The notes: generated by a model from the sequence alone, not told the origin. A stretch of DNA of 64,000 nt from G963665495 sp963677785 (GCA_963677785.2 CAXXDH010000001.1:124001-188000), one strand, 5' to 3'. Numbered from the stretch's first letter, positions 6,906 through 15,486 are shown. Numbers and translations: made by a program.

Positions 6906-8015
6906 ATGGGGTGGCGGAGATATCTCGATACGGCTTTTCTTAAGGATCGACTTATCAGACTTTGGAAGGAGGAGCGCCGCTTTCTTTGGATTGGGCTTGG
7001 TGCGTGCCTTTTCGTCATCGTATTCGCCCGCCTGGTGGGTTTTTCCGCCAGGGATGTCGCGGACGTTATTTTTCAATTCGCATTGCTGGCTCTCTTGGCT
7101 GGGGCCGGTTATTTCGTCCTGCAGCGCCTTTGCTGCATGGAGCGCCATTCCAAACTCTGCGAACAGGGGCTGATCGTCGATCGTCTCATCAAATCCACGG
7201 AACTGCTGGCCCATGAAAAGGAGTCGGTCCGGATAGGGGGAATCTACGGGCTGTGGCGGATAGCTGTGGATTCGCAGAATCAGAATGATAAACGGACCGT
7301 CTTGGATATCTTATGTTCTTTTGTCCGGGCTTCGTATGGTGACACGGTCGTACGGTTCTCGGATGCGGGGCTGTCCGTGTCTTCCAGGAACGGCGCGTTT
7401 CATTCCACAGAGATGGCGGATGATGCCGAAGTGGAGAAAAAGGAACATAGCACCAGAGTACGTCCGGATGTTCAGACGGTGTTGGATTTTCTCGGCTACC
7501 AGCTGGAGGATCTGCAGTTGTCCGCGCGCTACAGACTGAATCTGAACGGTGCCATGCTGCAGCACGCGCGTTTGAAAGGAGCGAATCTGCTCGGCGCGTA
7601 CCTGGAGGAAGCCAACCTGGAAGGCGCCGATCTGGAAGGCTGCAACCTCAAGGCAGCGGAAATGAGCAGAGTGCGCCTGGCGGGTGCGCATCTGGACGGA
7701 GCCAATCTGTCCGAGGCCAACCTGTTTCTGGCGAATCTTGAAGGCTCGAGCCTGTTTATCGCCAATCTGGAACGGTCCTACCTTGCGGGCGCGTACCTTG
7801 CGGGAGGGAATCTGCTTGGGGCAAAGCTGAAAGGCGCGAATTTGAAAAAAACAAACCTGGCTGAAGCCAATCTCAGTTCCGCCATTTTTTCCAGCCGCAA
7901 ACAACTGGGGACCGCCAAATTGCATGGCGTCGATCTCGCGGGCGCCGTTTTTCTGGATGAGTGCAAGCAAAACACCGGCGGCCCGGCCCCGGAGGATCAG
8001 ACGCAGGAAGCGTGA
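6906..8015 (+). CDS. Membrane-anchored pentapeptide-repeat protein
   Basis: A 369-residue protein. Two transmembrane helices near residues 23-43 and 49-72 form an N-terminal anchor. A soluble linker of about 120 residues follows, then an uninterrupted run of A(N/D)LxG-type pentapeptides from about 210 to 330 that should fold as a right-handed quadrilateral beta-helix. The tail is short and acidic. I chose the ATG at 6906 because AAAGGAGGGG precedes it; an upstream TTG at 6876 has no such site. The linker WRIAVDSQNQNDKRTVLDILCSFVR resembles sequences common in membrane-bound pentapeptide proteins of unknown role. No enzymatic domain is visible, so it is probably a scaffold at the inner membrane. 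Confidence 0.85.
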   Translation: MGWRRYLDTAFLKDRLIRLWKEERRFLWIGLGACLFVIVFARLVGFSARDVADVIFQFALLALLAGAGYFVLQRLCCMERHSKLCEQGLIVDRLIKSTELLAHEKESVRIGGIYGLWRIAVDSQNQNDKRTVLDILCSFVRASYGDTVVRFSDAGLSVSSRNGAFHSTEMADDAEVEKKEHSTRVRPDVQTVLDFLGYQLEDLQLSARYRLNLNGAMLQHARLKGANLLGAYLEEANLEGADLEGCNLKAAEMSRVRLAGAHLDGANLSEANLFLANLEGSSLFIANLERSYLAGAYLAGGNLLGAKLKGANLKKTNLAEANLSSAIFSSRKQLGTAKLHGVDLAGAVFLDECKQNTGGPAPEDQTQEA

Positions 8016-8179
8016 TATTTCGCGGCAGTTCCTCATTGCCGCTGTTTTTTGACCTGGCCCTGATTCTGAGGGCGTGTTTCAAAAATTCTTTCCGCGACGC
8101 CTGCGGCTCTTTTTTCTTCAGACTTGCCTGTTGAAATTACCTGCTCAAACTCGCGCCGGAAAAACGTTGGAGACAGACC

Positions 8180-8647
8180 CTAGAAATGGTCTATCCACCA
8201 ATACGCGGGGTGGCTATGTGTTGCCGGCGCTCGTTTCACGTAGGCGCGTTCGCCTTGAAACTCCAGGTAGCCGCTGTAGGGTGTTCCTGATTTGGCGTTT
8301 CCATAGGATTGATGCACATAATACCAGTTGTCTGTCTCCTCCCCGGCTGATCCGGGAGAATCATAGGAATAACCGCCGTCAAGATACGGGTCCATGTTGT
8401 CATAAATTTCCCTGTCGAATTCGTAATCGTTGCTGGGGGAGTCGTCATCCAGCATGTACTTGGCCCATAGTTGTGATTCTCGGGCACTGTATTCCGCTAT
8501 TCCGGCAGAAATGGCACTGCGTCTGGCACTTTGTATCAGGTCCTGAAATTTGGGGATTGCGACGGCGGCGAGGGTTCCAAGTATCACCAGAACCGCGATG
8601 ATTTCAATGACGGTAAAACCGGCTTGCCTGTCAGGCTGGGCTGTCAC
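8180..8647 (-). CDS. Type IV pilin / pseudopilin-like protein
   Basis: The protein has a class III prepilin signal: QAG|FTVIEIIAVLVILGTLAAVAIP, with cleavage after Gly, N-methylated Phe1 and conserved Glu5 of the mature protein. A globular domain of about 120 residues rich in Asp, Tyr and Ser follows (EFDREIYDNMDPYLDGG) and has no cysteine pair. Starting at the GTG at 8647 gives a short leader of normal length. The ATG at 8725 would give a 36-residue leader and has no ribosome-binding site. No prepilin peptidase or secretion genes are nearby, so assembly must use a machine encoded elsewhere. It could be a minor pilin or a type II secretion pseudopilin. Confidence 0.8.
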   Translation of the reverse strand: MTAQPDRQAGFTVIEIIAVLVILGTLAAVAIPKFQDLIQSARRSAISAGIAEYSARESQLWAKYMLDDDSPSNDYEFDREIYDNMDPYLDGGYSYDSPGSAGEETDNWYYVHQSYGNAKSGTPYSGYLEFQGERAYVKRAPATHSHPAYWWIDHF

Positions 8648-8725
8648 CCTATGGGGACTCCATGCGGGCCCGGCAAAAACAATCCTGTGGAAAAAAAGGA
8701 GCGAGCGCTGTTGTTTGTTTTTCAT

Positions 8726-9290
8726 GGCAACTAGAAAGTATCGTGTGTTGATCCGGGAGGTGTTTCTCGATGCTTGCCCGTTGAATACGCGGAATATGCA
8801 CGGCGTTTTCAGAAAGAAACCACCATTCCATCCGCAGGCCCTTTTTCAGCCGTATAATCAGCAATGCTTATTCAAACTACGGGGATAAGAATCGAGAAAT
8901 GATGGGAATGCCCCCCTCATGTTTATCGAATAAAAAATGTCCCTGCCAAAGTGTCTGTCTTCATTGTTGACGCATTTGCGACAGACGAGGTTGTACCTGC
9001 TGGCATTCTATGAAGAAGCCAAGCCCCCCACGGAAAAAAAGCGTAAAAAAGAAATCGCGCGTATCGAGCTGGTGGTCGATTGAGAATGCACCTTTGAAAA
9101 TTGCAATAACCCCTTTACGTCATTGTCAGATAACGCAGTTGATCTGTCTTTTCAATAGAAGATATACATTTTTTACAGGGTTAATCTGTACAATCAGGAG
9201 AGTCTTTTTTGAGATAGGGGAAATAGGGCTTTGGACGTGAATAATCGGACAAGTAAAGAATTCATACCGTCAAATGGGAGCATGGAGTAC
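8726..9290. other. Gene-poor region between pilin and marR
   Basis: About 560 bases with no well-supported gene. It contains one weak 48-codon frame (8937-9083) and an AT-rich stretch from 9100 to 9220. No strong repeat or RNA gene was recognised. Confidence 0.5.
8937..9083 (+). CDS. Possible small or remnant ORF (48 aa)
   Basis: An ATG-started frame of 48 codons encoding a basic helical peptide (RQTRLYLLAFYEEAKPPTEK, then a Lys/Arg-rich tail and IELVVD). The composition looks protein-like, but no ribosome-binding site is seen and no family was recognised. It may be the end of a lost gene. Confidence 0.25.
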   Translation: MSLPKCLSSLLTHLRQTRLYLLAFYEEAKPPTEKKRKKEIARIELVVD

Positions 9291-9318
9291 TTGACATAGT
9301 TAGGGAGCTAACTACAAT
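9291..9318 (+). promoter_or_regulatory. Sigma-70 promoter of marR with embedded MarR operator
   Basis: TTGACA (9291-9296) and TACAAT (9313-9318) are 16 bases apart. The spacer is the perfect palindrome TAGTTAGGGAGCTAACTA at 9297-9314. Bound repressor would block RNA polymerase directly. The expected transcription start is at or next to the ATG at 9325. Confidence 0.8.
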
Positions 9319-9324
9319 GGAGCT

Positions 9325-9819
9325 ATGTTTTGTTTAAAAGAACTTCCCAATCAGGAAATGATCGCCCGGATGCAGCAGGATTTTCCGCAATTGGAAGCGG
9401 CGCCCATGATGCTGTGCATCCGGCTTCTGATGCTTGGGAGCGAACTGCTGGTACGGCTGGACAAGGTTCTGGGACAGTTCGACCTGGGGCACGGGCGCTG
9501 GGTGGTGCTGATGCTGCTGCGGCGGCGCGAGGTCTGGCGCGCGTTGCCTTCCGAGCTTGCGGATGAGCAGGGCGTGACACGGGCGACCATGTCCGGGCTG
9601 ATCCGCAGACTCGAACAACAAGGGCTGGTCCGGCGGCGTCTGGATCCGGAAGACGGCCGCCGGAACGTGGTGGAACTCACGGACGCGGGTGCGGAGGTGG
9701 TATCCAGGGCGCTGCCACGTTGTTACGCGCTGGCCGAAGAGGCCATGTCCAGGTTGCGGCCCGAGGAGAAAACCGGTTTGCTGGCCTTGCTGCAGAAAAT
9801 TGTGCTCGTGGATGTCTGA
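9325..9819 (+). CDS. MarR family transcriptional repressor
   Basis: A 164-residue regulator with the MarR winged helix: a dimerisation helix (LCIRLLMLGSELLVRLDKVL), GRWVVLMLLRR, helix-turn-helix PSELADEQGVTRATMSGLIRRLEQQGLV, and wing RRRLDPEDGRRNVVELTDAG. The family senses small lipophilic or phenolic compounds and releases DNA on binding them. The gene precedes an efflux operon, and a palindrome matching the one in its own promoter lies just before the adaptor gene, so it should repress both. The ATG at 9325 nearly coincides with the predicted transcript start, so the message may be leaderless; an ATG at 9358 would give 153 residues. Confidence 0.9.
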   Translation: MFCLKELPNQEMIARMQQDFPQLEAAPMMLCIRLLMLGSELLVRLDKVLGQFDLGHGRWVVLMLLRRREVWRALPSELADEQGVTRATMSGLIRRLEQQGLVRRRLDPEDGRRNVVELTDAGAEVVSRALPRCYALAEEAMSRLRPEEKTGLLALLQKIVLVDV

Positions 9820-9835
9820 TTTTTTTTGAGCTCAA

Positions 9836-9853
9836 TGGTTAGTCGGCTAACTA
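9836..9853. promoter_or_regulatory. Second MarR operator, upstream of the efflux genes
   Basis: TGGTTAGTCGGCTAACTA matches the marR promoter palindrome (TAGTTAG-N4-CTAACTA) in all but one arm base. It lies between the marR stop and the HlyD-type adaptor gene. It should let the same repressor control the transporter genes. Confidence 0.75.
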
Positions 9854-9995
9854 TTAGGCGTGGATCGAGGCGGGAGCAATAGTCCGCATCTTGCCGGAAA
9901 CGCGCGTTGGCGGCATCTTGACTTGGGATTCAACGGCGTTAGCTGTGTTTCAGGAGTTGATACGCAATCCAACGCAAACCAAATGGGCGGAGCAT

Positions 9996-11024
9996 ATGCT
10001 TAAGCGCATCATTATTCTCATTCTGCTCGCCGCGGTGGGCTTTGGCGGTTACAAATACTACCAGCAGCGGCTGGCGACCGAACAGGATACGGATGAGCTG
10101 ATCCTGTACGGCAATGTGGACATCCGGCAGGTGGACCTGGCCTTCAAGGACAGCGAGCGGATTCAGTCCGTGTATGTCGAAGAGGGCGACAAGGTCATCA
10201 AGGGGCAGCTGCTGGCCGAACTGGAGACCCGGCGCTTGCGGGCCAGTATCGAGGCCACCAGAGCCAGCGTGCAGGCCCAGGATTTCAAGGTTCAGGAGCT
10301 GGTCAACGGTCCGCGCGAGGAAGAGCTCAAGGCGGCCATTGCCGACCAGGATCAGGCCGAGGCCGAACGGGTGGTGGCCGAGCGGACCTACAAACGCCAG
10401 GCCAGGCTGCTGCGCAGCGGTTCGACCACCCAGCAGGACGTGGACGACGCCAGGTCGCAGTACGATGTGGCCGTAGCCAAGCTCAAAGCCGCGAGCGAGA
10501 ACCGGATTCTGCTGGAAAAAGGCACCCGTTGGGAAGAGATTCGCCAGGGCGAGTCCACGCTGAAGAGTCAGCAGGCCCAGCTGAACGCGTTGCTGGTGGA
10601 GCTGGATGAAAGCAAACTGCGCGCGCCCACGGACGCCATTGTCCGCAACCGCAATCTCGAACCCGGCGACATGGCCTCGGCGCAGAAACCCGTCTTTACC
10701 CTGGCCGTCAACGACCCCAAGTGGGTACGCGCCTATGTGTCCGAAGCCGAGCTCGGCTGGCTCAAGCCCGGACAAAAAGGCTACGCCAGCGTGGATTCGC
10801 GGCCGGACAAACAGTACGAGGGCTGGGTGGGGTTCATTTCCTCGGTGGCCGAATTCACCCCGCGCGCCGTGGAAACGCCCGAATTGCGGACCTCGCTGGT
10901 CTACGAAGTCCGGCTGAATGTTCATGACCCGGACAACGAACTGCGCCTCGGCATGCCCTCCACCGTGCACATCAATATCCCCGAACGGACGGCTGCCAAA
11001 AAGAAAGCAAAGGCAGAAAAATAA
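9996..11024 (+). CDS. HlyD/EmrA-type membrane fusion protein (YbhG-like)
   Basis: A 342-residue periplasmic adaptor. An N-terminal signal anchor (IIILILLAAVGFGGYKYY) is followed by the first half of the lipoyl/barrel-sandwich domain (YGNVDIRQVDLAF...VYVEEGDKVIKGQLLAEL). A long helical hairpin (about residues 85-205, with AEAERVVAERTYKRQARL) comes next, then the second lipoyl half (LRAPTDAIVRNRNLEPGDM) and a beta-barrel domain (VRAYVSEAELGWLKPGQKG). It bridges inner-membrane ABC permeases and an outer-membrane channel. The start at 9996 follows GGCGGAG. It heads the efflux operon behind the second MarR palindrome. The layout matches the YbhGFSR export system, but the substrate is not known. 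Confidence 0.88.
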   Translation: MLKRIIILILLAAVGFGGYKYYQQRLATEQDTDELILYGNVDIRQVDLAFKDSERIQSVYVEEGDKVIKGQLLAELETRRLRASIEATRASVQAQDFKVQELVNGPREEELKAAIADQDQAEAERVVAERTYKRQARLLRSGSTTQQDVDDARSQYDVAVAKLKAASENRILLEKGTRWEEIRQGESTLKSQQAQLNALLVELDESKLRAPTDAIVRNRNLEPGDMASAQKPVFTLAVNDPKWVRAYVSEAELGWLKPGQKGYASVDSRPDKQYEGWVGFISSVAEFTPRAVETPELRTSLVYEVRLNVHDPDNELRLGMPSTVHINIPERTAAKKKAKAEK

Positions 11025-11029
11025 AAGTC

Positions 11030-11073
11030 GCGGGGCTCCGCGCCCCGCACCCCCGCCAGGGCGGCGGCCCTGG
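11030..11073 (+). terminator. Two consecutive GC-rich hairpins after the adaptor gene
   Basis: GCGGGGC/GCCCCGC (11030-11048) and CCAGGGC/GCCCTGG (11056-11073) are adjacent stem-loops. No T-run follows, so they may attenuate or stabilise the transcript rather than end it. They sit in a 159-base gap before the ATPase gene. Confidence 0.45.
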
Positions 11074-11183
11074 ACGCGTATAGGGGGGATTTTTTGAAAA
11101 GGATACGATTAAGTTAAATGTTATTGGAGAGTCCGGAGACCTTTTAACAAGAAGGTTCTCTGGCCGCCGGAGGCACATCCACC

Positions 11184-12932
11184 ATGCAAAATTCATTGGT
11201 GGTCAAGGACCTGCACAAAATATTTCGTACGCAGAAGCGAGTTGTCGAGGCGCTGCGCGGCGTGTCGCTGGAGCTCGTACCGGGCAGCGTCAACGGCTTG
11301 CTCGGGCCGGACGGCGCGGGCAAGACCACGCTGATCCGGCTGGCCGCTGGCGTACTCGCGCCGGAGAGCGGCAGCATCAGCGTATTGGGCATGGACTCCG
11401 TACGTGATGCCAGGGACATCCAGGCCGCCATAGGCTACATGCCGCAGCGTTTCGGATTGTACGAGGACCTGAGCGTGCAGGAGAATCTGGACCTGTACGC
11501 GGATCTTCAGGGAGTCGGGCGCAAAGAGCGGGGCGAACGCTATGCCAAGCTGATGGAGATGACCAACCTGGCGCCGTTCACCAAACGGCTGGCCGGGCGG
11601 CTTTCCGGCGGCATGAAGCAAAAGCTCGGCCTGGCCTGTTCGCTGCTCAAGACCCCGCAGCTGCTTTTGCTGGACGAACCCACCGTGGGCGTGGATCCGC
11701 TTTCGCGGCGCGAACTCTGGTCCATTGTGGATACGCTGGTGAAAGAGCAGCAAATCACGGTGTTGATGAGCACTGCCTATCTGGATGAGGCCGCGCGCTG
11801 CGCCAAAGTTTTTATCCTGCTGGACGGAGAGCTGCTCGGCCAGGGGCCGCCCGAAGATTTCGTCAAACGGGCCGAGGGGCACTCGTGGTTGCTGGATCCG
11901 CGTACGACGCCGCGTATCGTGCAAAGCCGGTTGTTCCAGCGGCCGGAGATCGTGGACGCCACGCTGCAGTCCGGCAAGGTCCGGCTGGTGACCAAAGAGG
12001 CGCAGCGTCCCGACGCGCTCCTGGACGGCCTGGATGCGGGAACGCCGCAGCCGGTGGAATCGCAGTTCGAAGACGGATTCATGTTTCTGCTCAGCGAGAA
12101 CAAAGCAGGCGAGTCCGAATCCGCGGCCCTGCAGCTTTCGGCTCCGCGCAACGGCAACGGCAAGGAAAAGGTCATCAAGGTCGCCCATCTGGAACGCCGT
12201 TTCGGCGACTTTTACGCCGTACGGGATTTGAATTTTACCGTTGCCCGGGGGGAGATCTTCGGCTTGCTCGGTCCCAACGGCGCGGGCAAATCCACGACCT
12301 TCCGGATGCTTTGCGGATTGCTCCCGGCCACGGGCGGCAGCCTGGAGGTGGCCGGAAAGAATCTGCGCCGGGCCGCGGCCAGGGCGCGTAAGAGCGTGGG
12401 CTACATGGCGCAGAAGTTTTCCCTGTACGGCCAGCTCTCCGTACGGGAAAACCTGGAATTTTTCAGCAAGGTCTACGGCTTGTCCGGCAAGCACCGGGAT
12501 GAGCGGTTGCAATGGGCTCTGGAAGAACTGGATCTCGCGTCCCAGGCCGAGAGCACCTCGGGCCAACTGCCTTTCGGTTTCAAGCAGCGTTTGTCGTTGG
12601 CCTGCGCCCTGATGCACGAGCCCGAGATCCTGTTTCTGGACGAACCCACCTCGGGCGTGGATCCGCTGGCCAGGCGGCAGTTCTGGGCGCGGATCAATTC
12701 GCTGGCCGAACAGGGCGTCACCGTGGTGGTGACCACGCATTTTATGGAAGAGGCCGAATACTGCGACCGGATGTTGATCATGCTCGCGGGCGAACTGCTG
12801 GCCCTGGGCACGCCGGACGAAATCCGGACGCACGCCGAGTCGGGAACGGAAGCCACCATTGAGCAGGCCTTTATTCAGCTGGTGGAGGCGCGGCGCAAAA
12901 AAGAGCGTACGGACTCCGGGGAGGCTGCCTGA
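11184..12932 (+). CDS. ABC exporter ATPase with two fused nucleotide-binding domains (YbhF-like)
   Basis: A 582-residue protein made of two ABC ATPase domains in tandem. The first has Walker A GPDGAGKTT, signature LSGGMKQK, Walker B LLLLDEPTVG and a D-loop. The second has Walker A GPNGAGKST, the shifted signature LPFGFKQR and Walker B ILFLDEPTSG. The relaxed second signature is usual for the YbhF family. A variable linker of about 100 residues separates the domains. It energises the two ABC-2 permeases encoded directly downstream; the first permease starts one base after this gene's stop. GGAGG lies about 10 bases before the ATG. Confidence 0.92.
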   Translation: MQNSLVVKDLHKIFRTQKRVVEALRGVSLELVPGSVNGLLGPDGAGKTTLIRLAAGVLAPESGSISVLGMDSVRDARDIQAAIGYMPQRFGLYEDLSVQENLDLYADLQGVGRKERGERYAKLMEMTNLAPFTKRLAGRLSGGMKQKLGLACSLLKTPQLLLLDEPTVGVDPLSRRELWSIVDTLVKEQQITVLMSTAYLDEAARCAKVFILLDGELLGQGPPEDFVKRAEGHSWLLDPRTTPRIVQSRLFQRPEIVDATLQSGKVRLVTKEAQRPDALLDGLDAGTPQPVESQFEDGFMFLLSENKAGESESAALQLSAPRNGNGKEKVIKVAHLERRFGDFYAVRDLNFTVARGEIFGLLGPNGAGKSTTFRMLCGLLPATGGSLEVAGKNLRRAAARARKSVGYMAQKFSLYGQLSVRENLEFFSKVYGLSGKHRDERLQWALEELDLASQAESTSGQLPFGFKQRLSLACALMHEPEILFLDEPTSGVDPLARRQFWARINSLAEQGVTVVVTTHFMEEAEYCDRMLIMLAGELLALGTPDEIRTHAESGTEATIEQAFIQLVEARRKKERTDSGEAA

Positions 12933-12933
12933 G

Positions 12934-14073
12934 ATGCAGAGCGTATTGAACATACGCAGGTTGCGCGCCTTGTTGGTCAAGGAGAGCCTGCAGGTGGTCC
13001 GGGATCCGTCCAGCATCATGCTGGCTTTTTTCCTGCCCATTTTCATGCTGCTGCTGTTCGGCTACGGCATCAGCCTGGATCCCAAGCAGCTGCCCGTGGC
13101 CTTTGTCATGGAAAAGCCGGACCCCATGGGTACGGACTTCATGGCCCGTTTCGTGATTTCGGACTATTTCAAGCCCATACCGCTGACATCCTGGGCCGAG
13201 GCCGAGCAGCTGCTGTACGATCATCAGGTGGACGCGGTGATCCGGCTGCAGGCGGATTTTTCCCGGCGGTTGACCACGGGCTGCACCGCGCCGGTGCAGC
13301 TGGTGGTCAACGGCGTGGACTCCAACCGCGCTTCGCAGATCATGGGCTACGTATCCGCGGCCTGGCAGCTCTGGCTGTCGTCGGTTACCGAACAGCTTCC
13401 CAAATCCGAGAGCATCCCCCAGGTGGGGCTGGTGGAGCTGGACCAGCGGATCTGGTTCAACGAGGAGATCCGCAGCCAGAATTTTCTGGTGCCCGGACTT
13501 ATGGCCATCATCATGACCCTGATCGGAACACTGCTCACGGCCATGGTCATGGCGCGCGAGTGGGAGCGCGGCACCATGGAGGCGCTGCTGGTCACGCCGG
13601 TGAGCCGTCTGGAAATCGTGCTCGGCAAGCTGATTCCGTATTATGCGCTGGGCATGGGCGGGATGGCGCTGTGCATCGGCATGGCCGTATTTCTGTTCGA
13701 CGTGCCGTTTCGCGGATCGCTGGCGCTGCTGCTGGGCTTGGGATCGGTGTTCATGTTCGCCACCCTGGGGCTGGGGCTGTTTATTTCATCCGCGGTACGC
13801 AATCAATTTCTGGCCGGGCAGATAGCCTTGCTGGCGGCCTTTTTGCCCGCGTTTTTCCTGTCCGGTTTCATTTTCGAGCTGCCCAGTACGCCCGTATTCA
13901 TTCAGGCGCTGTCCTATATTGTCCCGGCGCGTTATTTCGTGCCTATCGTACAAACCCTGTTCCTGGCCGGCAACGTGCACTCGGTGCTGCTGCCCAATCT
14001 CTGCGGCCTTATTGCTTTGACGTTGGTATTCATGGGGCTGGCCTTCAAGAAAACCCGCAAAAGTCTGGAGTAG
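12934..14073 (+). CDS. ABC-2 type permease (YbhS-like)
   Basis: A 379-residue ABC-2 membrane protein. It has an N-terminal cytoplasmic helix (RALLVKESLQVVRDPSSIM), a first transmembrane helix (LAFFLPIFMLLLFGYGISL), and an extracytoplasmic domain of about 150 residues. Five clustered transmembrane helices then include the conserved AREWERGTMEALLVTPVSRLEI cytoplasmic segment. The ATG at 12934 comes one base after the ATPase stop and is preceded by GGGGAGG; upstream in-frame codons lie inside the ATPase gene. It forms a heterodimer, by inference, with the second permease to export a drug-like or lipidic substrate together with the HlyD adaptor. Confidence 0.9.
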   Translation: MQSVLNIRRLRALLVKESLQVVRDPSSIMLAFFLPIFMLLLFGYGISLDPKQLPVAFVMEKPDPMGTDFMARFVISDYFKPIPLTSWAEAEQLLYDHQVDAVIRLQADFSRRLTTGCTAPVQLVVNGVDSNRASQIMGYVSAAWQLWLSSVTEQLPKSESIPQVGLVELDQRIWFNEEIRSQNFLVPGLMAIIMTLIGTLLTAMVMAREWERGTMEALLVTPVSRLEIVLGKLIPYYALGMGGMALCIGMAVFLFDVPFRGSLALLLGLGSVFMFATLGLGLFISSAVRNQFLAGQIALLAAFLPAFFLSGFIFELPSTPVFIQALSYIVPARYFVPIVQTLFLAGNVHSVLLPNLCGLIALTLVFMGLAFKKTRKSLE

Positions 14074-14079
14074 CCCGCC

Positions 14080-15192
14080 GTGGAACTGCTGCGCCGCGTC
14101 ATAGCCTTGATGTTCAAGGAATTTCTCGCCTTGCTTAAGGATCCCAAGAGCCGGACCGTGGTGATTATGCCGCCTATCATTCAGGTCATTCTGTTCGGCT
14201 ATGCGGCCACGTTCGACCTGACGCACATCCGCTACGCCTATCAGGACCGGGACCGTTCGGCCGAGTCACGCGAACTGCTGTCCAGACTCCAACTGTCGCC
14301 GTTCTTCGATCTGGTGGGCGAAGTCTCGGGCGAACAGCAGATCCGCGAGCTGATCGACAGCCGCAGCGTGGAATTCGTCGTACGCATCGATGTGGATTTT
14401 TCCCGTACGCTGCAGGCCGGGCGACAGGCAGAAATGCAGGTGCTGCTGGACGGCCGCAACTCCAATACCGCCGGGATCGTGGCCAATTATCTCTCCAACA
14501 TCGTCACCTCCTACAATGCCGCGCGTATCGAGCAAGCCGGACAGGCGCCCCATTCGGTGCTGATTTCGCGCGTCTATTACAATGCTAACCTGTTGAGCCG
14601 CTGGTTTTTCGTGCCTGGCATTGTGGGGATCATCGCCATGGTGGTGACCATCATGGTCACCTCGCTTTCCGTGGCGCGCGAGCGCGAACAGGGCACCTTT
14701 GACCAGCTCCTGGTCACGCCTCTGTCGCCGCTGGAGATTCTTGTGGGCAAGTCTCTGCCCGGACTGATCATCGGCATGTTCGAGGCCACTTTCATCATCC
14801 TGGTGGCGGTGTTCTGGTTCGAAGTCCCTTTGCGCGGGAACATCCCGCTGCTTTATCTCGGACTGCTGTTTTTCATCTTTGCCATCGTTGGCATCGGGCT
14901 GATGATTTCCTCCCTGAGCGTAACCATGCAGCAGGCGCTGCTGGGGTCGTTTCTGTTTCTGATGCCCGCCGTGCTGCTTTCGGGATTCGCCACGCCCATC
15001 GCCAACATGACGCCCGTGGTCAAGGAGCTGACCATCTTCAACCCGCTGCGCTACGTGCTGGTGCTGATCCGCGGCGTGTTTCTCGAAAACGCGCCCGAGC
15101 AGCTCCTGCTGATGCAGATCTGGCCCCTGGCCCTCATCGGCCTGGCCTGCCTCGCCCTGGCCGGAATCATGTTTCGCAACCGGATTTATTAA
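14080..15192 (+). CDS. ABC-2 type permease (YbhR-like)
   Basis: A 370-residue permease with the same fold as its upstream partner: MFKEFLALLKDPKSRTVVIM at the N-terminus, a first helix, a periplasmic domain, and the signature AREREQGTFDQLLVTPLSPLEI before the last helices. The likely start is the GTG at 14080, six bases after the partner's stop. Two similar permeases after a double ATPase are typical of YbhFSR. It is the last gene of the MarR-controlled efflux operon and is followed by two stem-loops. Confidence 0.9.
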   Translation: MELLRRVIALMFKEFLALLKDPKSRTVVIMPPIIQVILFGYAATFDLTHIRYAYQDRDRSAESRELLSRLQLSPFFDLVGEVSGEQQIRELIDSRSVEFVVRIDVDFSRTLQAGRQAEMQVLLDGRNSNTAGIVANYLSNIVTSYNAARIEQAGQAPHSVLISRVYYNANLLSRWFFVPGIVGIIAMVVTIMVTSLSVAREREQGTFDQLLVTPLSPLEILVGKSLPGLIIGMFEATFIILVAVFWFEVPLRGNIPLLYLGLLFFIFAIVGIGLMISSLSVTMQQALLGSFLFLMPAVLLSGFATPIANMTPVVKELTIFNPLRYVLVLIRGVFLENAPEQLLLMQIWPLALIGLACLALAGIMFRNRIY

Positions 15193-15261
15193 GGCATTTT
15201 AGCTTTGAAAGAGTAAAATGCCTCCGGCGGCATAAGAACCCTTTTGAAAAAGGGGTTCTTA
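15192..15261. terminator. Two stem-loops ending the efflux operon; carries a dispersed repeat
   Basis: The first hairpin has arms AGGCATTTTA/TAAAATGCCT (15192-15223). The second has arms of TAAGAACCC with AAAAGGGGTTCTTA (15233-15261). Between them CCTCCGGCGGC begins a motif also found at about 11150 and 61332. No T-run follows, but this is the natural end of the operon. Confidence 0.5.
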
Positions 15262-15486
15262 AGAATTATCCAAAACTTTTCTAATAAAATAAAGCTGTTA
15301 CTATGAAATATTGTGATGTTTACTACGCGCGGATTCAGGCCTACCATTTTTCCTGCTGCGCATAATTAGATTTTGCCTCTACAAAAAAACTGCCGAACAT
15401 TGCCAGCTGTTGGGTTCTTCCGTATGGAATACGCATAGGGAGATGTGTATCTGATCGCGAATTTTGCAGCCCGTCCGGGAGGAGCC
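15262..15486. other. Intergenic region before nitrilase gene
   Basis: An AT-rich spacer with no gene or convincing promoter on either strand. It presumably carries the promoter of the exported hydrolase. Confidence 0.35.

Noticed and set aside
12541..12600. Degenerate signature LPFGFKQR in the second ATPase domain as a sign of inactivation
   Set aside because: This form is normal for the second domain of YbhF-type double ATPases, so it is not evidence of decay.
11193..13046. A 617-codon minus-strand frame opposite the fused ABC ATPase
   Set aside because: It lies opposite a gene with complete Walker and signature motifs and lacks its own start signal.
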